Of a stretch of DNA of 46,391 nucleotides, positions 14,715 through 23,162 are shown piece by piece. The notes beneath the pieces were generated by a model. That model was not told the origin of the DNA, did no database searches, and saw only the letters and a list, made by a program, of their open reading frames with translations. Where the stretch lies: assembly GCA_001898385.1 (NCBI GenBank), contig MKTT01000134.1, positions 1 through 46,391 of the forward strand, written 5' to 3'. Positions within the stretch are counted from its first letter, which is position 1. Each line of letters begins with the position of its first letter. Position numbers and translations under genes: made by a program. The DNA comes from Planctomycetales bacterium 71-10. Its GTDB lineage: Bacteria > Planctomycetota > Planctomycetia > Isosphaerales > Isosphaeraceae.

Positions 14715-15755
14715 TCAACGGGTGCGCAGCCGCTCCCACTTCTCCCGGAAGCCGGCCCGCTCGAAGACCTCGGGGTTGAGCACGCCGCGGGGCGTCCGGC
14801 CCCCCGCCAGGTCGAGCATCCCCCCGCAGGCGGCGCGGCCGATGTCGCGGAAGAGTTCCTCGGTCCAGGCGATGCAGTGCGGCGCCAGCAGCACGTTGTC
14901 GAGCGAGCCGAACCGATGCGGCCGGACCACCGGCTCCTCGGCGAAGCAGTCGAGCGCCGCGCCGGCGATCCGGCCGGCGGCGAGGGCGTCGTGCAGGGCG
15001 TCCTCGTCGACGATGCCGCCGCGGGCCGTGTTGACGAGGTAGGCGTCCGGCTTCATCAGGCCGATCTCGCGGGCCCCGATCAGGCCCCGCGTCGCGGCGT
15101 TGAGCGGGCAGTGGATGGAGACGAAGTCGGCCTCGCGCAGCAGCTCGTCCAGCCCCACGGCCCGCACGCCGGCCTCGGCGGCCGTCCGCTCGTCGAGGAA
15201 CGGGTCGCACGCCAGGGGCGTCTTCATCCCGAAGCCCTTCAGGAGCTGGACCGTCGCCCGGCCGATCCCGCCGAACCCCACCGCGCCGAAGGTCCGGTCG
15301 CGAAGCTCGCGGCCCATGTACTTCGAGCGTTCGTCCCAGCCGCCCGAGCGCACCAGGGCGTCCTTGATGCGGAGGTTGTGGCCCAGGGCGATCATCCAGC
15401 CGACGGTCGCCTCGGCGACCGGGCGGTCGACCGCGCCGGCGGTGATGAACACGGCGACGTCGGCGGCCGTGCAGGCGGCCACGTCCACCGCGTCGTAGCC
15501 GACCCCGAACCGGCCGATCGCCAGCAGGTCGCCCGCCCGCGAGACGGTCTCCGCGGTCACGGCCGGGGTCAGGACGATCACGCCCCGCGCGTCGGCGAGC
15601 TGGTCGGCGCCGATCGGCGTCCGGTGCTCGGGGAGCGCGAACCACTCGACGTCGTCGCGGCCTTCGAAGGCGGACAGGCCGATGTCGGGATACTTCGTCG
15701 AGCCGTCGGGGCCGAAGAAGTCGCCGGTCAGGGCCACGCGGAACTTCGCGCTCAT
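14715..15755 (-). CDS. D-isomer-specific 2-hydroxyacid dehydrogenase
   Basis: A 346-aa NAD-dependent dehydrogenase of the phosphoglycerate dehydrogenase-like family. The start MSAKFRVALTGDFFG overlaps the upstream cupin stop by 4 nt. The N-terminal substrate half includes GRFGVGYDAVDV; the Rossmann motif is GAVGFGGIGRA; the catalytic Arg is in NTARGGIVDE, the Glu in the CFAEEPV region and the His in LAPHCIAWTEE. It probably reduces or oxidises a 2-keto/2-hydroxy acid produced by the aldolase encoded first in the operon. The substrate is not determinable; serine biosynthesis is less likely given the neighbours and the absence of an ACT domain. Confidence 0.93.
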   Translation of the reverse strand: MSAKFRVALTGDFFGPDGSTKYPDIGLSAFEGRDDVEWFALPEHRTPIGADQLADARGVIVLTPAVTAETVSRAGDLLAIGRFGVGYDAVDVAACTAADVAVFITAGAVDRPVAEATVGWMIALGHNLRIKDALVRSGGWDERSKYMGRELRDRTFGAVGFGGIGRATVQLLKGFGMKTPLACDPFLDERTAAEAGVRAVGLDELLREADFVSIHCPLNAATRGLIGAREIGLMKPDAYLVNTARGGIVDEDALHDALAAGRIAGAALDCFAEEPVVRPHRFGSLDNVLLAPHCIAWTEELFRDIGRAACGGMLDLAGGRTPRGVLNPEVFERAGFREKWERLRTR

Positions 15756-16615
15756 CGGCCGTCCTCCTCGCGCCAGGGGTTCCCCTCGACGGTCGCGCAG
15801 CGCTCGTCGACGACGATGCGGATGGGCGACGGCCCGGCGTAGACCCAGAGCATGGCCATCGGCCCGTCGGACTCGTTGATGAAGTAGTGGACCCGCCCGC
15901 GCGGCTGGAGGGCGGTCGCGCCGTCGCTCATGGCGTGGCGGCGGCCCTCGACGACGCAGGTGGCCACGCCTTCGATGATGCAGATGGACTCGTCGAAGTC
16001 GTGGACGTGGGCCGGCAGCCGCCCGCCGGGCTGGAACAGGCCGTAGCCGCCGCTCATCTCCAGGCCGGGCATGAGCGCCTCGTTGAAGAAGTCGATGAAC
16101 GCGGTGTTCGGGCCCGCCTCGAACCGGGGCGCGAGCCGGAAGCGGTTGACGCGCTCCGCGCCGGGACGGCCCTCGGAATCGGCGGGCGTCGGCGTACGGG
16201 CGAAGGCGTCGTCGACGAGCGTTCGCGTGGGGGAATCGCTGGCCATGGCGATGTGGAAGACGGCCGGCTCGCGGTCGGACGGATTCCGGACGACGTGCGC
16301 CAGGCCGCGCGGGACGACCACGTTGTCGAGCGTCTCCAGCTCGTATTCCCGGCCCTCCACGACCGCCGTCGCCCGGCCGCTCAGCAGGGTGATCGACTCC
16401 GAGAACGGGTGCGTGTGGCAGGCGAGCCCCGCGGACGGGGCGATCGTGACGAGGCCCGTGGTCAGGTCCCTCGCGCCGTTGTGCGACCCGACGAGGCATT
16501 CGAACCGGACGCCCGGCTCGATGTCGAGGAAGGCGCCGGAGCCGACGGGCGTGGTCACGTCCGGGCGGTCGGGGCGCATGGATTCGGGGGGGCGCGGGAG
16601 GGGGGCGTTCGCCAT
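15752..16615 (-). CDS. Bicupin domain protein
   Basis: A 287-aa protein with two cupin barrels. Cupin 1 (about residues 55-125) has the metal-binding pattern HTHPFSESITLLSG; cupin 2 (about 195-270) has HVHDFDESICIIEG followed by a conserved HYF. The layout resembles (S)-ureidoglycine aminohydrolase-like and other bicupins that act on small carboxylates or sugar acids. It starts 3 bp after the aldolase stop and overlaps the next gene by 4 nt, so it belongs to the catabolic operon. Function in that pathway, enzymatic or sensing, is open. Confidence 0.88.
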   Translation of the reverse strand: MANAPLPRPPESMRPDRPDVTTPVGSGAFLDIEPGVRFECLVGSHNGARDLTTGLVTIAPSAGLACHTHPFSESITLLSGRATAVVEGREYELETLDNVVVPRGLAHVVRNPSDREPAVFHIAMASDSPTRTLVDDAFARTPTPADSEGRPGAERVNRFRLAPRFEAGPNTAFIDFFNEALMPGLEMSGGYGLFQPGGRLPAHVHDFDESICIIEGVATCVVEGRRHAMSDGATALQPRGRVHYFINESDGPMAMLWVYAGPSPIRIVVDERCATVEGNPWREEDGR

Positions 16616-16618
16616 CGG

Positions 16619-17422
16619 TTATTCCTCGATCCGGAAGTCGGGCCGGATCTTCCGGTCGCGGCCGACCGCGGCCAGGGAGGCGTGCAGCGAGCGGAGCAGC
16701 AGCCCGCCGTCGAGCCCCAGGCCGAGCATCCGGAAGCCTTGCTGGTGACGTTCGGCGAGGTTGGCGTCGCCCGCGGCGACGACCCCGCAATGCTTGCCCG
16801 CGCCCCGGACGGCGTCCTTGACCGCATCGATCCGCGCCGCGACGCCGGGGCCTTCCCACCGCCCCCGGAAGCCGGCGGACGAGGAGAAGTCGGCGGGCCC
16901 GAAGAAGAAGACCTCCACGCCGTCGACCCCGACCATGCGGCCGATCGCGTCGCCGCCGCGGACGGTCTCGATGATCGGCACGACCAGGACCTGGTCGTTG
17001 GCCTCGGCCGTGTGTTCGGCCATGCACTCGCCCCAGCCGGTGGCGCGCTCGGCGCCGATGCCGCGGCAGCCCTCGGGGGGGTAGCGGGCGTACTCCACGG
17101 CCCGGCGCACCTGGTCCTCGGTCTCGACCCAGGGGATGACGACGCCGTCGGCCCCGAGGTCGAGCGCCCGCTTGATCGCGCCGCGGTCCAGGTCGGCCAG
17201 CCGGACCAGCGCCACGGTCCCGCCGCGGACCGCGGCCCGCAGGTGCGCCACGATGTCGGACCAGTCGAGATGGCCGTGCTCGGCGTCGATCACGACCCAG
17301 TCGAGCCCGAGCGCGACGGCCATCTCGGTGATGCTGGGCGATTCCATCGTCACCCACAGGCCGTACACGGCGCGGTCGGCGGCGAGGTTCGCCCGGAACT
17401 TCCGGAGAGCGATGGTGTTCAT
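16619..17422 (-). CDS. HpcH/HpaI aldolase/citrate lyase family protein
   Basis: A 267-aa class II pyruvate-dependent aldolase. Family marks: YGLWVTMESPSITEMA at the N terminus, the metal-site region VVIDAEHGHLDWSD, VALVRLADLDRGAIKRALD, GADGVVIPWVET, and VPIIETVRG with the FFGPADFSSS phosphate/oxyanion segment. Such enzymes cleave 2-keto-3-deoxy sugar acids or hydroxylated 2-keto acids to pyruvate (or a homologue) and an aldehyde. First gene of the five-gene leftward operon, so its promoter should lie in the 238 bp between it and the tRNA-Ser gene. No transporter or regulator accompanies the operon. Confidence 0.93.
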   Translation of the reverse strand: MNTIALRKFRANLAADRAVYGLWVTMESPSITEMAVALGLDWVVIDAEHGHLDWSDIVAHLRAAVRGGTVALVRLADLDRGAIKRALDLGADGVVIPWVETEDQVRRAVEYARYPPEGCRGIGAERATGWGECMAEHTAEANDQVLVVPIIETVRGGDAIGRMVGVDGVEVFFFGPADFSSSAGFRGRWEGPGVAARIDAVKDAVRGAGKHCGVVAAGDANLAERHQQGFRMLGLGLDGGLLLRSLHASLAAVGRDRKIRPDFRIEE

Positions 17423-17593
17423 GTCGAATCTTCAAGGCCGGAGGGCCCGGCGGACGCACGCCGCGCACGAAACCCGACCCATGGTAGTGCGTCGGCCGGC
17501 CCGGACCTAGGGCCCAGTCGGGGGAGATGGCGGACCATCGCCGGGCGGGAGACGCACCCGGGATCGTCGCGGCGGGGGCTCGATCAACGAGCG

Positions 17594-17636
17594 AGCCCGG
17601 ATCGCGTCTCGACGGCCGTCGACGCAGCTCCGGGCT
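17594..17636 (-). terminator. Compound stem-loop downstream of tRNA-Ser
   Basis: AGCCCGGA (17594-17601) pairs with TCCGGGCT (17629-17636); inside it GCGTC pairs with GACGC and encloses the palindrome GACGGCCGTC. It starts 25 nt past the tRNA 3' end in the direction of transcription, suiting a terminator or 3' processing structure. There is no U-run on the minus strand. Confidence 0.5.
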
Positions 17637-17660
17637 TCTTGGCGGGCGTGAAAATGAAAG

Positions 17661-17747
17661 CGGAGAGGGAGGGATTCGAACCCTCGGTACCGGTGAAGGT
17701 ACACGGCATTTCCAGTGCCGCACAATCGACCACTCTGTCACCTCTCC
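17661..17747 (-). tRNA. tRNA-Ser(GGA)
   Basis: A class II tRNA of 87 nt. The acceptor stem GGAGAGG pairs with CCTCTCC, the discriminator is G, and no CCA is encoded. The anticodon loop CTGGAAA gives anticodon GGA, flanked by stem CGGCA/TGCCG. The long variable arm (GTACC-ttcacc-GGTAC) and the T arm GGGTTCGAATCCC are intact. It sits exactly at the change from very GC-rich chromosome to the AT-richer accessory region. The junction is at its 5' end, whereas classical island insertions duplicate the 3' end of the tRNA. Confidence 0.97.
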
Positions 17748-18468
17748 GTGATTTAACTCTTTCCTTTGCAACGTGTTGCGATCAATGTTTCTGTATAGCC
17801 CTCTTGTATAGTCAGAGGTATAGGATTTTGTATAGAATCGGGGAGCCGATCGGGGCGGTAGAGAGGTAGTTTACGGTGCGTTCGTCCTCACCGCAAGATC
17901 GGTAGCTTTAACCTCGGTGGTGACGAGCGTCCTGGGTAAGGCCGTACTTATTAGGCGAAGCACTAATCCAATCACCCATGTGATTTATCATGCCCCCCGG
18001 CATCGCTGAGGTGCCAGTCGGGCCGAGAATGCCGATTATTGCCTTCAGGAGTCCTGAGCTCGGACTCACAAAGCAGGAATGGAGTAACTCCTTAATACAA
18101 TTGACTTTGGGCGACTGCGCTGGAGAGGTGTTCCGGTTTTTCTGGTTATGATCCGGGTCTCGGTTCGAGAGAGCGGGCGTGCGGCGGCGATCCTGGCCGA
18201 GATAATAGTCCGGGCTTTCGATCACCAGGCTTCCCGAGTCGCAGGAGGCTTCCGGGAGCCGATCTTGCCGACCGCCCCGACTGGGAGGGTCGCATGTTCC
18301 CGATCGCAAATCCTAGGTACGCTCCAACTTCTCATCCATCCGGCGTCTACTTGCCCGGCCCGGACGGCCGTGCAACACTTGGACGATGCATGCAAAGAGG
18401 TGACGAAGCCTTCGCCTCGGGCGAGAACTTCTTAAGTCAGTTCAGTGTAGGATTTTGGGGTCACGGCG
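17748..18468. other. 721-bp gene-free junction region between chromosome and defence operon
   Basis: Noticeably more AT-rich than the left flank. It holds the GCAAC-gt-GTTGC palindrome, four TGTATAG-like repeats, an inverted repeat GAGTCC-tgagctc-GGACTC (18049-18067), and the presumed promoter of the DUF499 operon, which I cannot place with confidence. A 133-residue leftward ORF (17908-18309) and a 95-residue rightward ORF (18148-18435) have no domain-like content and I do not call them. It is probably an attachment or recombination region or decayed mobile DNA. Confidence 0.5.
17768..17835. repeat. Palindrome followed by four TGTATAG iterons
   Basis: GCAAC-gt-GTTGC (17768-17779) is a perfect palindrome. 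TGTATAG then occurs at 17792, 17805 and 17829, with a variant GGTATAG at 17817, so starts are 13, 12 and 12 nt apart. This near-helical spacing suits cooperative protein binding, such as arm-type sites of a recombinase or excisionase, or a repressor array. Confidence 0.6.
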
Positions 18469-21400
18469 TTGAAGACGATCTTCGAGACTTGCACGCCTCG
18501 TGAGGAGGTTCTGAAGGGCGAATTGCGTGAGCAGCAGTTCGCCGCCTCGCTCACCAAGGTTTTGCGGAGCGAGGCCGATGCAGTCTATGGTGATCCGTCG
18601 AGCTTCTTCGCCAACACCTATCCCACAGGTGGTCTGAAGTCCCTGCTGCGGGAAGCCCTGGGCAGGCTGGGGGGCTCGAAGCCGAGCAACGCCCCGATCA
18701 TCCGCCTGGAGACGAGCTTCGGCGGCGGGAAGACCCACAACCTCATCGCCCTGCTGCACCTCTGCCGTGGCGGGATCTCGCCCAGGGCGGTGTCGAAGTT
18801 CGTCCCGGCCGAACTGCTGCCCGAGCGGCCCATCGAGAAGGTGGCCGGGATCGTCGGCCCCGACATGGACGTGGCGAACGGGATCGACCACGGCGGGATC
18901 AGGACTTACACGCTCTGGGGCGAGATCGCCTACCAGATCGGCAAGGAGGCCGGGTACGAGGTCGTCCGCAAGAGCGACGAGCAGCGCACCACGCCGGGCA
19001 CCCAAGTCTGGGAGAAGCTCATCGGCGACGACCCGGCCCTCATCATGATCGACGAGATCGCCGCCTACCTCCGGGCGGCGAAGGGCACGGCGGTGGGCTC
19101 CTCCAGCCTGGCGGGACAGACGGTCGGCTTCCTGATGTCGCTGCTGAAGTTCGTGGCCGAGAGCCCCCGGTGCGTCCTGGTCTATACGCTCACCGACTCG
19201 GCCGATGCCTTCGGCAAGGAGGCCGACGAACTGCGTCAGGAGCTTGCCGAGGCCCGCAGCGTGTCGTCCCGGCAGGAGCACATCCTGACCCCCACCGCCG
19301 AGAACGAGATCAGTGCGATCGTCGGCCACCGTATGTTCACCCGGCTCGACCACGACGCCGCCGAAGAGGTAGGCGAAGGGTATGTCCGCTACTTCGCCCG
19401 GATGATCGAGCAGGGGGCCGACCTGCCCCAGCGGGCGACCCGCACCGAGTACCGGGACGAGATCGTTCAGGACTACCCGTTCCACCCCGAACTACTCACG
19501 ACGCTCAACCGCAAGACCTCGACGATCCCCAACTTCCAGCGCACCCGAGGCGTCCTGCGGCTGCTGGCCCAGGCGATCCGGGAGCTTTGGGATGCCCGGC
19601 CCGCCGACTGCTACCTCATCGGCCCCGGACAGATCGACCTCGGTGTGGACCAGACCGCCAATGACCTGACGAGCCGACTCGACCGCCCGCAGTTCAAGCA
19701 GGTGATCGAGGCCGACATCGTGAGCCCCCGCCAGGGCACGCTCTCGCACGCCCAGGAGGTCGATCGGGACTGGACGGAGGCGGGCAAGCCCCCCTACGCC
19801 CAGCGGGTCGCCACGGCGGCGTTCCTGCACAGCATCGTCCAGAGCGGCCAGAGCGGCGTCGAGCCCGCCGACCTGCGTCTGGCCGTCCTCCAGCCGTCCG
19901 ACGACCCCGGCCTGATCGACAAGGCCATGCAGCGACTCCTCGATCGCTGCTGGTTCTTCGACTACGACGGGATGCGGTATCGCTTCAAGACCGAGCCGTC
20001 GCTCCGCAAGATCGTCGATGACGAGGTGGGGCTCGTCGGCAAGGTGAAGGCCAAGTCGGAACTCGACGACCGGATCAGGAAGGTCTGGAAGAAGGGGGTC
20101 TTCGCCCCGGAGTTCTTCCCGACCGAGGCGATGGACCTGGACGACGACGCCGCCGCCCCGAAGCTCGCCGTCGTCCACTATGACGCCGCCAGCGTGAAGG
20201 CGACCCAGGCCACCCCGCCGCCCGAACTGGTGCTCAAGCTCTTCGAGCACAAGGGGAGCCTGGAAGAGTATCGGACTTACAAGAACAACGTCGTCTTCCT
20301 GCTGGCCGACGCCGATCAGGTCGAGCGGATGATCGAGGTCGCCCAGCGATACCTGGCGGTCCACCGGATCGTCAGCGACCAGGACCGGATGGCCGAGTTC
20401 ACCAAGGAGCAGGTCGGCAAGCTGAAGAAGATGGCCGAGGCGGCGGAACTCGACCTCCGGGTCGCCATCACCAAGGGGTATCGCCACCTCTACTATCCCT
20501 CGGCCGACGCCCCCAAGAAGAACGGTCACCTCGCCCACCACCTGCTCCAGCCCGCCGACCAAGGCGAGGTCGATGCCGACCAGACGGCCGTCCTCCTGCG
20601 GGTACTCAAGAGCCTGGATAAAGTCCTGACCGCCGACGACAACCCGCTGAACCCGCAGTATCTCAAGGCGAAGGCTTGGCCCTCGAACACGCCCTCGATG
20701 ACGACCGAGGAGTTGCGACGGGCGTTCGCCCAGCGGCTCGGTCTGAAGATGCTGCTGGACATCAACCAACTGAAGAAGACGATCAAGGACGGCGTGACCA
20801 AGGGCATCTGGGTCTACTACCCGGCCGAGGAGGGGATCGGCTACGGCACAGTGTCGCCCGCCCCCGTGGTGGAGGTCAGCGAGAACGCCACCCTATACAC
20901 CTTGGACGAGGCCCAGCGGGTCGGGGTCAAGATCAAGGGGGAAGCCGTCGTCGATCAGACCTGCCCCGTCTGCGACCAGTCGCCGTGCGTCTGCGGAGAC
21001 GAGGAGGACGGCGACGACGAGCGGCCGAGCCGGATCGTGGTCGAGGGGACCCCCTCTCAGACGTTCCAGGCGATCTCCGACCAGTGCCACGACCACCAGA
21101 TCAAAGGTTTGAGGCGGCTCTTCATCCGGGTTGAGGGGCCGGGCAAGAACGCCGCCACCGCCGTCCGATCGCTGGGCCTGGCGATCCCCCAGATGGGCAA
21201 GGCGAAGTTCCACCTCGATCAGAACATGGTTCTGGAGTTCGGCGACAGCGAGAGCTTCAAGGTGAGCTTCGCCGGGGCGTGGGACCGCTATAAGCGGGTG
21301 AAGGCCCTGACCGACGAGTTGAGCAAGGAGGCGTCGAACGCTAGCGTCAAGCTGGTGCTGCGGGCCGAGTTCGACTCGGCCCTCGACGTGGGCGGCGACC

Positions 21401-21495
21401 AGTTCACGATGATCCGGGACGTGCTCGACAGCCTGGGCGTCGGCAAGATCGCCGTCGAAGCCGTCCCGGTGAGCACGGAGGCGGGCGATGGCTGA
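18469..21495 (+). CDS. DUF499 AAA+ ATPase of an anti-phage locus
   Basis: A 1008-aa protein of the DUF499 family (COG1483-like ATPase) known from defence islands together with DUF1156 methylases and SNF2 helicases. The start is TTG: the conserved family N terminus IFETCTPREEVLKGELREQ begins there, and a GGGG purine run lies about 10 nt upstream. Walker A is LETSFGGGKTHNL (residues 80-92), a GGGKT variant; Walker B is LIMIDE (191-196). Near residue 831 a small cysteine cluster CPVCDQSPCVC sits before an acidic linker and could bind zinc. First gene of the operon; the next ORF overlaps it by 8 nt. It probably powers or gates the methylase/helicase machinery; mechanism unknown. Confidence 0.9.
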   Translation: MKTIFETCTPREEVLKGELREQQFAASLTKVLRSEADAVYGDPSSFFANTYPTGGLKSLLREALGRLGGSKPSNAPIIRLETSFGGGKTHNLIALLHLCRGGISPRAVSKFVPAELLPERPIEKVAGIVGPDMDVANGIDHGGIRTYTLWGEIAYQIGKEAGYEVVRKSDEQRTTPGTQVWEKLIGDDPALIMIDEIAAYLRAAKGTAVGSSSLAGQTVGFLMSLLKFVAESPRCVLVYTLTDSADAFGKEADELRQELAEARSVSSRQEHILTPTAENEISAIVGHRMFTRLDHDAAEEVGEGYVRYFARMIEQGADLPQRATRTEYRDEIVQDYPFHPELLTTLNRKTSTIPNFQRTRGVLRLLAQAIRELWDARPADCYLIGPGQIDLGVDQTANDLTSRLDRPQFKQVIEADIVSPRQGTLSHAQEVDRDWTEAGKPPYAQRVATAAFLHSIVQSGQSGVEPADLRLAVLQPSDDPGLIDKAMQRLLDRCWFFDYDGMRYRFKTEPSLRKIVDDEVGLVGKVKAKSELDDRIRKVWKKGVFAPEFFPTEAMDLDDDAAAPKLAVVHYDAASVKATQATPPPELVLKLFEHKGSLEEYRTYKNNVVFLLADADQVERMIEVAQRYLAVHRIVSDQDRMAEFTKEQVGKLKKMAEAAELDLRVAITKGYRHLYYPSADAPKKNGHLAHHLLQPADQGEVDADQTAVLLRVLKSLDKVLTADDNPLNPQYLKAKAWPSNTPSMTTEELRRAFAQRLGLKMLLDINQLKKTIKDGVTKGIWVYYPAEEGIGYGTVSPAPVVEVSENATLYTLDEAQRVGVKIKGEAVVDQTCPVCDQSPCVCGDEEDGDDERPSRIVVEGTPSQTFQAISDQCHDHQIKGLRRLFIRVEGPGKNAATAVRSLGLAIPQMGKAKFHLDQNMVLEFGDSESFKVSFAGAWDRYKRVKALTDELSKEASNASVKLVLRAEFDSALDVGGDQFTMIRDVLDSLGVGKIAVEAVPVSTEAGDG

Positions 21496-21931
21496 CGAGG
21501 CGTTCGAATTGAGGGTCCAAGCCGATGGGGAGTCGCAGTACGGCCTCGCCCTGTTCCAGAAGCCCAGTCGGGACCAGAGCCGCAACGGCATGACAGAGGA
21601 CTGGCAACTTGTGGTGAAGGTCCACGGCCAGCCGCTCAAGGCGGTGCTAGATCAGGTCTTGGCAGCCATCAAGAAGGCCGGGTACAGGGCGACCGACCTG
21701 TCACGAAGCCGAAAGGAGCCGTTCACGCTTGCCGAGGGCCTGGGGGTGCGACTGGGCCTCCTGCTCCTTGCGGTGAAACCGCTCCGCAAGGCGAGCCGGA
21801 TGGCCGACGTGTCCGACCAGATACAGGGGATGTCAGAGGAGGAAGCATATTACTGGTTTAGCAAGGCGACCCACCCGAGGGCCGCCAGGCGATCCCAGAA
21901 GGCACTGCGCATCTTGATTGCGGAGGAATGA
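21488..21931 (+). CDS. Small protein of unknown function in the DUF499 operon
   Basis: A 147-aa soluble protein that I cannot assign to a function. It overlaps the DUF499 stop by 8 nt and ends 1 nt before the AAA ATPase start, so it is translationally coupled on both sides. The N-terminal half looks like an alternating beta region (FELRVQADGESQYGLALFQ ... WQLVVKVHG), the rest is helical with a hydrophobic run (LGVRLGLLLLAVKPLRKA) and a basic tail (HPRAARRSQKALR). Small proteins of this size often accompany DUF499 ATPases, so a dedicated adaptor is a reasonable guess. Confidence 0.8.
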   Translation: MADEAFELRVQADGESQYGLALFQKPSRDQSRNGMTEDWQLVVKVHGQPLKAVLDQVLAAIKKAGYRATDLSRSRKEPFTLAEGLGVRLGLLLLAVKPLRKASRMADVSDQIQGMSEEEAYYWFSKATHPRAARRSQKALRILIAEE

Positions 21932-21932
21932 C

Positions 21933-23162
21933 TTGCTGACCGGCTATTCGATCAGGAACTTCAAGAATCTGGCCGAAGTACCACCGGACGAGGGGCAACT
22001 AATTCCCTTCGGGCCGCTGAACGTCCTGATCGGACCCAACGGCTCCGGCAAGTCGTCGCTCCTCCAGTCCATCGACTTCCTGAAGGCGTTCTTCCTCTCC
22101 TCGGTCGAGGTCTACCTCCAAGAGCGGGGGTGGCAGCCCGACGACATCCCCAATTTGAGGGACCGGAAGAAGCACATCCGCTGGGAACTGACCGCCGATC
22201 TCGACGCCGACGAGGAGGGAGTCGGCGGGGGTCGATATCGGTACGTCATCTCGTTCCGGCCTCGAAAGCCGCTGGACGTGGGCCTGGAAATCCTCGAATA
22301 CGCCGCCCCCGGCGAGCCCTGGGTCAAGTTGCTCGACCGCAACGGGCACAAGTTCGGATGGCTCAACCGCCAGAGTGGCGAGTTCCAGCAGTTCAAGATG
22401 ATCGGACTCCCGGCCAGCGTCATGAGCCAAATGGACGGGATGCGGGAGAGGCGGGCACATCCCGAGATGTTCCGGTTCCGCACTTGGATCGAAGGGTTCC
22501 GATCTTACCTCATCTGGGACCCGAAGGTACTCCGGAGGCTGGATAGGGGGAAGCATCCGGAGATGGGGGCGTCGGGTGAGCACCTAGCAACGCTGGTCGG
22601 CCGGCTCAAGGACGAGCATCCAGAGGCGTTCGGCCGGCTGGTCCGTCGGCTCAGGAAACTATTCCCCAATCTCTCCGACCTGTCTGTATCGGGGCGAGGC
22701 TGGGGCTGGCGAGAGATACGCCTGCACGAGGGGCCGGATCCGGAGATCGTCTACAACAGCCGCCAGATGAGCGACGGCATCCTCCGCCTGCTGGCGATCA
22801 CGTCGCTGCTCTACCTGAAGGACATCCCGCCGCTCATCACGCTGGAGGAGCCGGAGAACGGCGTGCATCCGCAATTAGTCCGGGAAGTGATCCAGATCAT
22901 CAGGGAACTCACGCAGAGGCGTCCCCCGAACCAATGCCAGGTCTTCCTCACCACGCACAGCCCTTACGTCCTCGACGAGTTCTTCGACCACCCGGAGCAG
23001 GTCTACTGCGTCGATCGCCCAAGGCCGCTGGCTGGGGCGACCGTCACACGGCTCAGTGAGAAGAGGGAAATCAGCATCGTCAGGGAGACGTTCGAGCGTT
23101 CCCTGGGCGAAGCCTGGACCAGTGGACTCATCGGCTCGACGGCGGGGGTGCGAGGACAGTGA
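21933..23162 (+). CDS. AAA family (AAA_21-like) ATPase
   Basis: A 409-aa ABC/SMC-type ATPase. The start is TTG (21933), preceded by GGAGG at 6 nt; an earlier in-frame TTG at 21918 lies before that ribosome site and is less likely. Motifs: N-terminal YSIRNFKNL, Walker A LIGPNGSGKSS (about 33-42), Walker B LITLEEPENGVHPQ and the H-loop TTHSPYVLDEF. The arrangement matches OLD-like and PARIS AriA-like ATPases that lack a nuclease domain. The following gene encodes a TOPRIM-like DUF4276 protein with a 4-nt overlap, so the two probably form a sensor/effector pair embedded in the larger operon. Confidence 0.9.
   Translation: MLTGYSIRNFKNLAEVPPDEGQLIPFGPLNVLIGPNGSGKSSLLQSIDFLKAFFLSSVEVYLQERGWQPDDIPNLRDRKKHIRWELTADLDADEEGVGGGRYRYVISFRPRKPLDVGLEILEYAAPGEPWVKLLDRNGHKFGWLNRQSGEFQQFKMIGLPASVMSQMDGMRERRAHPEMFRFRTWIEGFRSYLIWDPKVLRRLDRGKHPEMGASGEHLATLVGRLKDEHPEAFGRLVRRLRKLFPNLSDLSVSGRGWGWREIRLHEGPDPEIVYNSRQMSDGILRLLAITSLLYLKDIPPLITLEEPENGVHPQLVREVIQIIRELTQRRPPNQCQVFLTTHSPYVLDEFFDHPEQVYCVDRPRPLAGATVTRLSEKREISIVRETFERSLGEAWTSGLIGSTAGVRGQ

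Noticed and set aside
17661..17747. tRNA-Ser as a proven island attachment site
   Set aside because: The island side is at the 5' end of the tRNA and I found no partial tRNA copy at the right of the window. It remains only a possibility.
17908..18309. 133-residue leftward ORF
   Set aside because: No ribosome site, no domain-like pattern and odd composition; it crosses an inverted repeat in the junction region. Probably chance.
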